This document shows positions 33,508 through 41,669 of a stretch of 64,000 bases of DNA, piece after piece. A model generated the notes under the pieces. It worked only from the letters and a program-made list of their open reading frames with translations, was not told where the DNA came from and searched no databases. How positions within the stretch are numbered: the stretch's first letter is position 1; every line of letters starts with the position of its first letter. The stretch is taken from the NCBI RefSeq assembly GCF_000513195.1, contig NZ_CBVI010000008.1, positions 1-64,000 on the forward strand, given 5' to 3'. A program made the position numbers and the translations under genes. Origin of the DNA: Bacteroides timonensis. GTDB taxonomy: Bacteria; Bacteroidota; Bacteroidia; Bacteroidales; Bacteroidaceae.

Positions 33508-35115
33508 TTATTTTAGATTATACACTACTGTGGTTACACTTTCCGCTTCCAAAAGTACAGATTCTCCGGCAGATACGGTGGCTTCTGTCAGTTTTTTGCT
33601 ATTGGTAGTGGTATAGGTCCGGATTGATGTAGCTTCGTTGCTCCATCCTTCATGAGTTTCGCTCAGGCGGACATTCCTGCTGGACATGTTGGTGAAAACA
33701 GCTACTATTCTATCTCCTTGCGGGGATAGCCATGCTGATCCAAAGAAGTTGAGCGATTCGGTCAGCTGCATGTTGATACGTTGGTATCCGGGGCGGATGA
33801 ACAGACTGTAATTACCTAATACCCAAAGGGTGGAAGTGGGTTGGAAGGTACCTTCTTTTTCTATGTTGTCATTGTTGTCGTTGATTCCTCCACCGGGTAC
33901 GAGGGATATCAGAAGAAAACGGTTTTTATGTCCCCAACGGGCTACGTCCATGGAAGTCCAGTAGCTCCATGAAGATACTCCTGCTACGGTAAGGTCATTG
34001 TGTATCACTCTCGACATATAAAATGCGATATCCATTTCTGTAGCATTGTCATATCCTACAAATTCTGTGTTGCTGTAGTTGTCTCCCAGCATACTCCATT
34101 CACTTTGCCATACATCTACACCATATTGCGTTGCTGCTTGTGCCACCTGCTTACGTACGCTGCGCATACCGTCCCAAGTACCATCGGTCCAGTAACTATG
34201 ACCGCAAATTAGTTTCTTTACATGATTTAAGTCACCTACATAAGCTGATGAGCCGGGGGTGAAAAAGGCAGACATAATGTTACTGCGATTGGCATCGTCT
34301 TTGGTCTTATATAAGTATTCCCAGTCGCCCGATTCACCGAGCAGGATATTGGTAGACATATTACGTTCGGTTAAGGCATCATCCAGTTCGCGGGCCAATC
34401 TGGCAACTTCGTCATTGCTCCAGCCGCTTCCTTCTTGTCCGCCATCCCAGTTGTATTGCGGTTCGTTGACCGGTGAGATGTGCGTCACAGGATACCCTTT
34501 ATCTATGTAGTATTGGGCTACATCACCCATGTAAGCGGCAAAGTCATCGTAGCAATCGTTTTTCAGGTTTGATACCCCTCCTTGGTTGGAGAAACCTTTG
34601 CCGTTCTGTGTATATTGTACGGGTGGTGTATTGCTGAAAAGGACGATACTTTCGCAACCGAACTCTTTAGCACGGTTCAGGAAATAGCGTTGTCCTTCGC
34701 AACGATTCCAATCAAGGGTCAAATCGTTTGTCAGGTATGACTCTGCGCGACGGGATTTATCGGTAATGCCGCTTGCATCGCCTTGTTCAGCAGTTCCACC
34801 ACCCAGGTTTACACGCCACATGGAGAGACCGATACCTTTGGGGCTGCCTGCCTGGATTTCGGAAGAGAAGAGCAATTCGGTGATTTTGTCACGGCTGTTG
34901 GTCCAGTATTTACCTACATAGGAAGGATTCCAGCAGTCTGATGCACCGAATCCTGTGATAGTCTGATAGGTTTTTCCGGCATTAATGGTGACCAGTTTCT
35001 CTACACTATTCGGTACATCCGGTTGATCGGGGGTATCGGGTGTAGAAGGAGAATCGTCACTGCAAGCCATAAAGGAAAGCAGGGACAGCAGAGTAAAATA
35101 ATATTTTAGTTTCAT
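33508..35115 (-). CDS. GH30 family glycoside hydrolase, lipoprotein (PUL 2, second paralogue)
   Basis: A 535-residue lipoprotein (lipobox LSFMAC) with a Ser/Asp/Pro-rich linker (residues 19-36) and then a GH30 barrel: TITGFGASDCW, LSMWRVNLGGGTAEQG, acid/base Glu218 in HISPVNEPQ and nucleophile Glu339 in VWQSEWSML. The linker suggests a surface-exposed enzyme, so this copy may make the first endo-cut outside the cell, with the other GH30 and the GH2 acting later. It is clearly diverged from the 29472-31040 copy, so the two probably differ in specificity. A hairpin separates it from susD upstream. Confidence 0.85.
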   Translation of the reverse strand: MKLKYYFTLLSLLSFMACSDDSPSTPDTPDQPDVPNSVEKLVTINAGKTYQTITGFGASDCWNPSYVGKYWTNSRDKITELLFSSEIQAGSPKGIGLSMWRVNLGGGTAEQGDASGITDKSRRAESYLTNDLTLDWNRCEGQRYFLNRAKEFGCESIVLFSNTPPVQYTQNGKGFSNQGGVSNLKNDCYDDFAAYMGDVAQYYIDKGYPVTHISPVNEPQYNWDGGQEGSGWSNDEVARLARELDDALTERNMSTNILLGESGDWEYLYKTKDDANRSNIMSAFFTPGSSAYVGDLNHVKKLICGHSYWTDGTWDGMRSVRKQVAQAATQYGVDVWQSEWSMLGDNYSNTEFVGYDNATEMDIAFYMSRVIHNDLTVAGVSSWSYWTSMDVARWGHKNRFLLISLVPGGGINDNNDNIEKEGTFQPTSTLWVLGNYSLFIRPGYQRINMQLTESLNFFGSAWLSPQGDRIVAVFTNMSSRNVRLSETHEGWSNEATSIRTYTTTNSKKLTEATVSAGESVLLEAESVTTVVYNLK

Positions 35116-35130
35116 AAATATTCGATGGTT

Positions 35131-35178
35131 TAAAAAAAGACTGTCGCGGATAATCTGTTATGAAACTATCCGCGACAG
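35131..35178 (-). terminator. Intra-operon hairpin between susD and the enzyme genes of PUL 2
   Basis: CTGTCGCGGATA and TATCCGCGACAG (35141-35152, 35167-35178) form a 12-bp perfect stem. On the minus strand it is followed by TCTTTTTTT. It should reduce read-through from susCD into the GH genes or protect the susCD mRNA end. Confidence 0.75.
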
Positions 35179-35223
35179 AGTATAAAGACCTATTGAAGAA
35201 TTCTATTTAGCCATTCACCGGGG

Positions 35224-36873
35224 TTAATTCCAGCCCGGATTCTGAACGATAGAACCATTAGACATTGTGATTTCATACAAAGGAATGGGGAATACCATGT
35301 CGCGGTTTTCATTGAAGGAGGTACCCTTGTTACTGGCTTCTCCTTGATTATCCCATTCGAGGGCATCACGAGTCGCCTCATCGGTATTCCATTTAACGAA
35401 TGTTCCGTTAGGCCCCATCAAATTACAAATAACTTTCTTTCCATTGCTGTCAGTCCAACGGCGGATGTCATACAGACGATTTTGTTCAAAAGCCAATTCA
35501 AGACGCCGCTCCAGACGAATGGCCTTTTGCAATTCTGTTCCGCTAGCAGTTACATCAGCCAGTTTTGCACGTTTGCGCACTTGATTGAGGGCATCACGTG
35601 CAGATTCATCATCATTCAATTCATTGCAAGCCTCAGCATACATCAAAAGGACATCGGCATAGCGCAAAATACGATGGTTCAAAGGACTCTTGTCCGTATT
35701 GTAGATTTCCGGACGGTCTTTCAACGGCAGGAAATATTTGCGGATGAGACGAGCAGATTTGTGCTGCGCAGGATCAACGATATAACAATCAGGATCCCAA
35801 CCATACTTATCAACGTATTCCTGATATTTGTTCAGGTCTTTGCTTGTTTCTACAAACTTCGTGAACTGGTCTTCTCCAGCAATTTCTGTGCAACCGGATT
35901 TAATGATAGTCCACTTCAAACGTTCCGTATCACCGGCATCCATATAAGCTTGTTCCAGATTGGCAGTAGGCTGACACCAGCTCCAACCGTCGCCCGGGCC
36001 GTTACGGGCACCGGTGATGGTAGCAAGCGAACCACCTAAGCCTAATGTTGCATGATATTCGTATTGAATTTCAAAAAGGCTCTCTTCACTGTTGTCATAA
36101 GCCAAACTCCATACATTACCAAAGTCAGGGAGCAATTTATATTCCCCTTCGTCAATCACAGTCTTCAATGCTTCGCGGGCATCCTGCCACTTCTCCTGAT
36201 AGAGATAAACCTTACCCAGTAATCCCAAAGCAGTGCCACGGGTGGCATGTCCCACTTCGGCTGCACTACGCTGTGGCAGTACTCCGGCAGCAGCCACCAA
36301 GTCGTCTTCAATAAATTTATAGACAGCTTCTTCTGTTGCACGTTCGGTTCCTGCAGCTTCTTCCGGCATCTGGAAACTGGTCATCAAAGGTACCCCTCCA
36401 AAATTTCTCACCAGTTCGAAGTAATAGTAAGCACGCAGAAAACGAGCTTCTGCTACCAAACGATCCCGGGATTCAGTATCCGGAGTTTCAAGAGCCGAAA
36501 TACGGTCTATGGCAATGTTGCATCGCAAGATACCTTTGTAACGGTATTGCCAGAAGTTGGAAATAGGACCGTTGCTGGCACCGTTTCCCTGATAGTGGGC
36601 TAATGAAATATAGTCACTCTGGCTTTGTGTCGTATTGCCCATCCAGGCATCGTCACTGCACATTTCAGAAAGCAGCCACACTGTATTGATTTGCCACCAT
36701 CCTCCATAAGTAAGAGCCTGATAACAGCTCGTAACGGCGGATTCACATTCTTCTATGGACTTGTAATAAGTGTCCACGTTCAACTGCCCGCGTACGTCTT
36801 CGGTCAGGAAGTCCTCACAAGAGGTAAACATCAGCGAAGCAATCAAAACTACTATTGTAAATATTCGTTTCAT
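35224..36873 (-). CDS. SusD-like surface glycan-binding lipoprotein of PUL 2
   Basis: A 549-residue outer-surface lipoprotein with lipobox LMFTSC and SusD start pattern EDFLTEDVRG. TPR units include EARFLRAYYYFELVRNFGGVP and GTALGLLGKVYLYQEKW. The C-terminal part has RYADVLLMYAEACNELND and RLERRLELAFEQNRLYDIRRW. 13 bp after susC. Pairs with the SusC encoded immediately upstream for oligosaccharide capture. Confidence 0.95.
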   Translation of the reverse strand: MKRIFTIVVLIASLMFTSCEDFLTEDVRGQLNVDTYYKSIEECESAVTSCYQALTYGGWWQINTVWLLSEMCSDDAWMGNTTQSQSDYISLAHYQGNGASNGPISNFWQYRYKGILRCNIAIDRISALETPDTESRDRLVAEARFLRAYYYFELVRNFGGVPLMTSFQMPEEAAGTERATEEAVYKFIEDDLVAAAGVLPQRSAAEVGHATRGTALGLLGKVYLYQEKWQDAREALKTVIDEGEYKLLPDFGNVWSLAYDNSEESLFEIQYEYHATLGLGGSLATITGARNGPGDGWSWCQPTANLEQAYMDAGDTERLKWTIIKSGCTEIAGEDQFTKFVETSKDLNKYQEYVDKYGWDPDCYIVDPAQHKSARLIRKYFLPLKDRPEIYNTDKSPLNHRILRYADVLLMYAEACNELNDDESARDALNQVRKRAKLADVTASGTELQKAIRLERRLELAFEQNRLYDIRRWTDSNGKKVICNLMGPNGTFVKWNTDEATRDALEWDNQGEASNKGTSFNENRDMVFPIPLYEITMSNGSIVQNPGWN

Positions 36874-36886
36874 GGATAATCAAGAA

Positions 36887-39800
36887 TTAAAATTTAAAGT
36901 CAATGCCGAACAAGAATGTTCTCGGATTAGGATAAGCCACGTTGTCGATACCGGTATTGATGGCGCTGCCAGAACTGTCGGTAGTACCGTCAACCATTGG
37001 ACGCTCAGGGTCCATGCCGGAATAGCCAGTAATGGTAAACGGGTTCTGTGCGGAGAAAGAGAGGCGCAGATCAGCACCGCCCACCCATTTTTTAGGAAGT
37101 GTATAACCTATTTGCAACAGTTTGCAGCGCATGTAAGAACCGTCTTCCACGTAGAAACTGGATACACGATTATAGTTCAGGTTCAAATCGTTGCTCGACA
37201 AGCGGGGAATATCATTACTGGTGCCTTCGCCATGCCATGCTTTTTCCAATGTACCTGCCCAGACATTCTGTCCACCGGCACCGGAATATCTGCCTTTGGT
37301 AATATTGTAAATATCATTACCGAACGTACCATAGAAATTGGCGGAAAAATCAATACTCTTATAACGCATGCCGATATTCAGACCCATCATCAAGTCGGGA
37401 TAAGGATTACCGATATAAGCTTTGTCGTTGGCATCGAGCACACCGTTGTGATCCAAATCCTTGAAACGGATGTCACCCGGCTTCGCATTAGGCTGAATCT
37501 TTGTTCCGTGTTCATCGGTATGTGCATATACTTCTTCCATGTTCTGGAACAAGCCATCGGCTACATAACCATAGAAACGGGAGATAAGGCCACCGTCTTC
37601 GTTACGGATAATCTGGTCACTGTTGAATCCACCCACATTCATAGGACCGTCGCCTGAGAACTTGATAGCTTTATTGCGCACGGCAGAAAGATTCAGACCA
37701 AGATCATAAGAGAAGTCCTTGCCGATTTCATCACGCCAGGTAAGTCCCAGTTCCCAGCCACGGGCTTGCATACTACCAATATTCATCCAGATCTGACTGT
37801 TCCAGTTATCATAGCCCAAAGCCAGGATATTCTGTTTCTGATAGAGCATATCCATAGATTTCTTTTGGAAATATTCGAATGTAACGCCCAGGCGTGAATT
37901 AAGGAAAGACATATCTAAACCTACGTTCCAGTCTTCCACAGTTTCCCATTTTAGCTGATTGTTGCCTACTGTAGACACGTAATAACCGTTCGTCAGCGTA
38001 TTGCCAAAATAATATTGAGTTTCGTTCAACAGGGTTAGGGTAGCATTGTTGCCGATGTTCTGGTTACCTACACGTCCCCAGCCACCACGTATTTTCAAAT
38101 CATTGAAGATTTCCTGATTCTGCATGAATCCTTCGCTGATGACACGCCAGGAAGCAGATACAGAAGGGAAAAGGGCGTACTTGTTGCCTTTCGGGAAGCG
38201 GGAAGAGCCATCGGCACGAAGAGAGGCAGAAATGTAGTAACGATTATCATAGTTATACATGACGCGTCCCAGGAAAGAGACCAGCGTATTGTAAGTAGTC
38301 TCACCGTTGGCCTCGTCCGTACCCTGCTGTCCGGCATTTACTTCCTGCATCTGGTCTAGATTGTTGGGAACATTGTCACGTCGGGCTTGCGTGTTGTACC
38401 ATGCGAAACGTTCAGCGGTAAAACCGGCCATAACGTTCAGGTTGTGTTTCTCGGCAAACGTATCCATATAAGTGGCTGTATTCGTCCAGTTCCAGTCAAA
38501 CCATTCCTGATTACGACGGGTAATTTCGCTCAATGTTTGTTGTTCCAGCGGGTCCATGCTAAATTCAGGAATGAACGTGTCGGAACGACGATAGTGCGCA
38601 TTGGCACCAAACTGGGTACGCAAGGTCAGCTTTTCTATCGGATTCACCTGCAGGTAAGTATTCAAGATAGCCCCCATTTCCCGAGAGTGCGCGTTTTGAC
38701 GGGCTACCGTACCTGCCGGATTCCATTCCTGATTATTATAGGAACGTTGGTAGTTGTTGAACTCATTGTCTTCCCATTGATCCTGAGGACGGAACACCGG
38801 AGTTGTAGGGTCCATAGCCATTGCTGCCGAAAAGACATTCGGAGTATCATCCCAGGATTCTACACGCGGAGCAATATCAACGCCCAATTTCACATACTTA
38901 TTGAATGTGTATTCGGTATTCAGACGGATATTGATTTTATCCCAGTAACCTACATCGAATTGTGAGTTGTTACGGTAGTAACCTACACTGAAATTGTAGA
39001 CAAGCTGTTCTGATCCACCGGAAACACTGAGTGAATGATTCTGTACCAGAGCAGTTTTATTCACCACCGTGTCCCACCAGTCGGTCCCGTCAGGGTTGGT
39101 TGTAGCACCATTATCTTTCCAGATGGAACCCAGGCCATCGTTCGTATAACGGGTATTAAACACTTCCTTGTATTCGGCAGGACCGGCAATATTCGGTTTA
39201 GCCACAGTCTGGAAGCCTACAGAGGTAGTGTAATTGATGCGGGCCTTGCCTGTTTTACCTTTCTTGGTGCTAATCAAGATGACGCCGTTTGATGCGCGCG
39301 TACCGTAGATAGCTGCGGCCGAAGCATCTTTCAACACTTCCATAGAAGCAATGTCATTACTGTTCAAGAAGTTGATATTATCACCTACCGGCATGCCATC
39401 CACTACATACAGCGGGTTAGTGTTGTTCATCGTGGTTACACCACGGATGAGCACTTTCGGAGTAGCACCTGGGCCACCACCGCTGGTGACTTGTACACCA
39501 TTGACCTTACCTTGCAAGGCGTCCATAGCGTTACCCGTCACGGTCTCAGTGATTTCTGTGCCTTTCACTGTAGCAATGGAACTGGTCAAGTCGCTCTTCT
39601 TTACGGCACCATAACCGATAACTACCACTTCATCCAACAGTTCGGTAGCTTCTTTCAGTACTACATTGATTGTAGTTTGGCTTCCTACTGCAATTTCTTG
39701 AGATTCAAAACCGATGGAAGAGAATACCAATACGGCATTCTTTTCCACATTGGACAATGTATAATCACCGTTAATGCCGGTAATCGTACCCGTACCGATA

Positions 39801-39937
39801 CCCTTCACTTGAACTGTTGCTCCGATCAGGGGTTCCTTGTCGGTAGCGGAAGTCACTATACCTTTTATTGTTATCTGTTGTGCATAACTGCATATTGACA
39901 GTAACAAAAGACATGCTATTAATAGTTGCTTTCTCAT
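36887..39937 (-). CDS. SusC-like TonB-dependent outer-membrane transporter of PUL 2
   Basis: 1016 residues. Signal peptide ending near CSYAQQ, regulatory-like domain (ITIKGIVTSATDKEPLIGATV, GINGDYTLSNV), signature LLDEVVVIGYGAVKKSDLTSSI, plug with NPLYVVDGMPVGD and MEVLKDASAAAIYGTRASNG, and a barrel ending in FGIDFKF. Standard length. Forms the operon core with the glycan-binding lipoprotein gene 19 bp upstream and susD 13 bp downstream. Confidence 0.95.
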   Translation of the reverse strand: MRKQLLIACLLLLSICSYAQQITIKGIVTSATDKEPLIGATVQVKGIGTGTITGINGDYTLSNVEKNAVLVFSSIGFESQEIAVGSQTTINVVLKEATELLDEVVVIGYGAVKKSDLTSSIATVKGTEITETVTGNAMDALQGKVNGVQVTSGGGPGATPKVLIRGVTTMNNTNPLYVVDGMPVGDNINFLNSNDIASMEVLKDASAAAIYGTRASNGVILISTKKGKTGKARINYTTSVGFQTVAKPNIAGPAEYKEVFNTRYTNDGLGSIWKDNGATTNPDGTDWWDTVVNKTALVQNHSLSVSGGSEQLVYNFSVGYYRNNSQFDVGYWDKINIRLNTEYTFNKYVKLGVDIAPRVESWDDTPNVFSAAMAMDPTTPVFRPQDQWEDNEFNNYQRSYNNQEWNPAGTVARQNAHSREMGAILNTYLQVNPIEKLTLRTQFGANAHYRRSDTFIPEFSMDPLEQQTLSEITRRNQEWFDWNWTNTATYMDTFAEKHNLNVMAGFTAERFAWYNTQARRDNVPNNLDQMQEVNAGQQGTDEANGETTYNTLVSFLGRVMYNYDNRYYISASLRADGSSRFPKGNKYALFPSVSASWRVISEGFMQNQEIFNDLKIRGGWGRVGNQNIGNNATLTLLNETQYYFGNTLTNGYYVSTVGNNQLKWETVEDWNVGLDMSFLNSRLGVTFEYFQKKSMDMLYQKQNILALGYDNWNSQIWMNIGSMQARGWELGLTWRDEIGKDFSYDLGLNLSAVRNKAIKFSGDGPMNVGGFNSDQIIRNEDGGLISRFYGYVADGLFQNMEEVYAHTDEHGTKIQPNAKPGDIRFKDLDHNGVLDANDKAYIGNPYPDLMMGLNIGMRYKSIDFSANFYGTFGNDIYNITKGRYSGAGGQNVWAGTLEKAWHGEGTSNDIPRLSSNDLNLNYNRVSSFYVEDGSYMRCKLLQIGYTLPKKWVGGADLRLSFSAQNPFTITGYSGMDPERPMVDGTTDSSGSAINTGIDNVAYPNPRTFLFGIDFKF

Positions 39938-39956
39938 TTGTCAGACTATTATCAGG

Positions 39957-41468
39957 TTAATTTACTCTTACTAATTTCGCTCTACCCAAGTGAGAATCGA
40001 ACCAGAACTGGTAGGAACCGGTAGTCGTAACTCTGGGTTTAGACCAAACATCCTGCGTTGTTGTAGGCCCGGTGTAAGCCGCATTCTTAAATGTGCTTCC
40101 GTTGTAGTAACCGAAGATTTCGGGATTGTCCTCTGTATCGCTGCACCAGCGTACAAAGTTCCACCATTGGTCTGTGTGATAGTTATGGATGATGAAGTTC
40201 ATGGATTCCCCTCCTGTCAGCGACATCGGGTCATAATAGAAGAGGTGCGGGTTGGTGGCATCTTGCTTTAAGGAAACAACTTCAGTCGGATTAGTTGATG
40301 TCATGCCAAAGGTAAAGTCCATCATTGTAGAACCGCCGTCATTCCATTTATCCATAGTCGGAAGCCCGTATGTCATGCTTGCAGGCCAGGGATCTATGGC
40401 GTCTTCAACCGAATAGAAGTCTATTTCGTATGTCTTCTGTAAGATGTCGAAGTTGATTTTGTAGTACACATTTGCATGGGTCAGTACAATAGGTTTGGCT
40501 ATTGACGGATCGTCAGTAAGCATGTCTTCATTTTCGGGGTCGAGACCATAACAAACAGGAGAGAAGCTCGTCTTCTGCGGCAGGAAGAAGATTTCCGTAT
40601 TGGCGTTCCGACAGTAATAGAGAGCCTGGTATTGGTATTCGCCCACATGATCGATTCGCATCGGCACGCCGAATACGTCGCTGTTCAGTTCCGCTTCGGT
40701 TGCTACGTCGGCAAGATACATCTTTTCAAAGTCCTGAACGTCGGTTACGGATACGGTACACTCAATGGTTGAGCTTTTGCCCGTCTTGTCGTAAACACTG
40801 ATAGTCATGGGATAGTCTTTCTTTTCGGCAGGCATTGTGATGTCGAATGCGTGTTCGAAGGCTTTGCCGCCATCGGCATCCACTCTAAGATTTGTGTATT
40901 CTTCGATACCTTCAATATTAAGAATAAGATAATCCAATGCGCGGTCGTCGGTTACTGAAATATTCATGTTGAATTTGGGAATTTCACCTTCTCTCAGTAA
41001 GGCAGTGACCATACTTCCATTTGTAGGAGCAATGACGAAAATGGGATTCTCGAAGTCTCCGTCCAGCGTCACGCGTACGTCTTGTGAAACGCTACGTCCG
41101 CCTACGTCTGTCACCGTTACTTTCACTGTGAATTGTTCACCGATTTCGTTAGGTTGGATTTCGAAGTTGTAACTCAGTTCGTAAGTCTCCAGCGGCTTGT
41201 CGTAAATCTCGATTAAATCGATTGTTTTGTTGAGGTACAGGTCGGCACACTGTAGCTGAATGGTTGAAATGCCATCAACATCGGTGATGGTTCCTTCAAG
41301 CGTGAACGTGCGACCTGCTGCAGTCTGAATGTGGTCGGTAGTCAATGCTATCGAAGGATCCTGTCCGTCCACATCAGGATAGCCATCGTCGTCGCTACAT
41401 CCTGTAGTCCATAAAGTCAGTGATAAGAATGCCCAGAGTAGGGCGGCATTGAATAAATGCTTCTTCAT
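39957..41468 (-). CDS. Putative surface glycan-binding lipoprotein (SusE/F-position) of PUL 2
   Basis: A 503-residue lipoprotein (lipobox LWTTGC followed by DDD, an acidic tag typical of surface-exported Bacteroides lipoproteins). It appears built of repeated Ig-like domains: TFTLEGTITDVDGISTIQL and FTVKVTVTDVGGRSVSQDV in the first half, aromatic-rich C-terminal domains with MTYGLPTMDKW and FWFDSHLGRAKLV. There is no catalytic motif. First gene of the operon, ahead of susC, which is unusual in that such genes more often follow susD; this supports a glycan-binding or sensing role. Exact family not recognised. Confidence 0.75.
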   Translation of the reverse strand: MKKHLFNAALLWAFLSLTLWTTGCSDDDGYPDVDGQDPSIALTTDHIQTAAGRTFTLEGTITDVDGISTIQLQCADLYLNKTIDLIEIYDKPLETYELSYNFEIQPNEIGEQFTVKVTVTDVGGRSVSQDVRVTLDGDFENPIFVIAPTNGSMVTALLREGEIPKFNMNISVTDDRALDYLILNIEGIEEYTNLRVDADGGKAFEHAFDITMPAEKKDYPMTISVYDKTGKSSTIECTVSVTDVQDFEKMYLADVATEAELNSDVFGVPMRIDHVGEYQYQALYYCRNANTEIFFLPQKTSFSPVCYGLDPENEDMLTDDPSIAKPIVLTHANVYYKINFDILQKTYEIDFYSVEDAIDPWPASMTYGLPTMDKWNDGGSTMMDFTFGMTSTNPTEVVSLKQDATNPHLFYYDPMSLTGGESMNFIIHNYHTDQWWNFVRWCSDTEDNPEIFGYYNGSTFKNAAYTGPTTTQDVWSKPRVTTTGSYQFWFDSHLGRAKLVRVN

Positions 41469-41533
41469 ACATATTACTTTTAAAGTTAAACAATTAGATA
41501 CATTCTTTACTAAAATATCACTTTTAGATGATG

Positions 41534-41541
41534 CAAATGTA
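41534..41541 (-). promoter_or_regulatory. -7 promoter element (TACATTTG) of the PUL 2 operon
   Basis: Exact TAnnTTTG match on the minus strand, 65 bp before the first gene of the operon and 26 bp from the nearer direct repeat. Confidence 0.6.
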
Positions 41542-41567
41542 AGCTATCTTAGGTTTCTTGAACTGCA

Positions 41568-41604
41568 TAAATCTTGCAGTGAGGGGATGTAAATCTTGCA
41601 ATGA
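41568..41604. promoter_or_regulatory. Paired direct repeats, candidate HTCS operator of PUL 2
   Basis: TAAATCTTGCAGTGA at 41568-41582 and TAAATCTTGCAATGA at 41590-41604, 14 of 15 identical, spaced 22 bp. They share the core TAAAT-N2-TGCA with the PUL 1 repeats. They lie between the divergent operon and regulator and read toward the regulator, opposite to the PUL 1 orientation relative to the susC operon. Confidence 0.65.
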
Positions 41605-41638
41605 ACGATTTGTGTATCTGAAATAAAGAATTTATTTA

Positions 41639-41646
41639 TACTTTTG
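41639..41646 (+). promoter_or_regulatory. -7 promoter element (TACTTTTG) of the PUL 2 regulator
   Basis: Exact TAnnTTTG match, 24 bp before the regulator ATG. Confidence 0.5.
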
Positions 41647-41669
41647 GGTTGCAATAGAAAATTGATGTC

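Noticed and set aside
36770..37657. 295-codon plus-strand ORF
   Set aside because: It lies antisense to susC and susD of PUL 2 and has no recognisable domain; a shadow of real genes.
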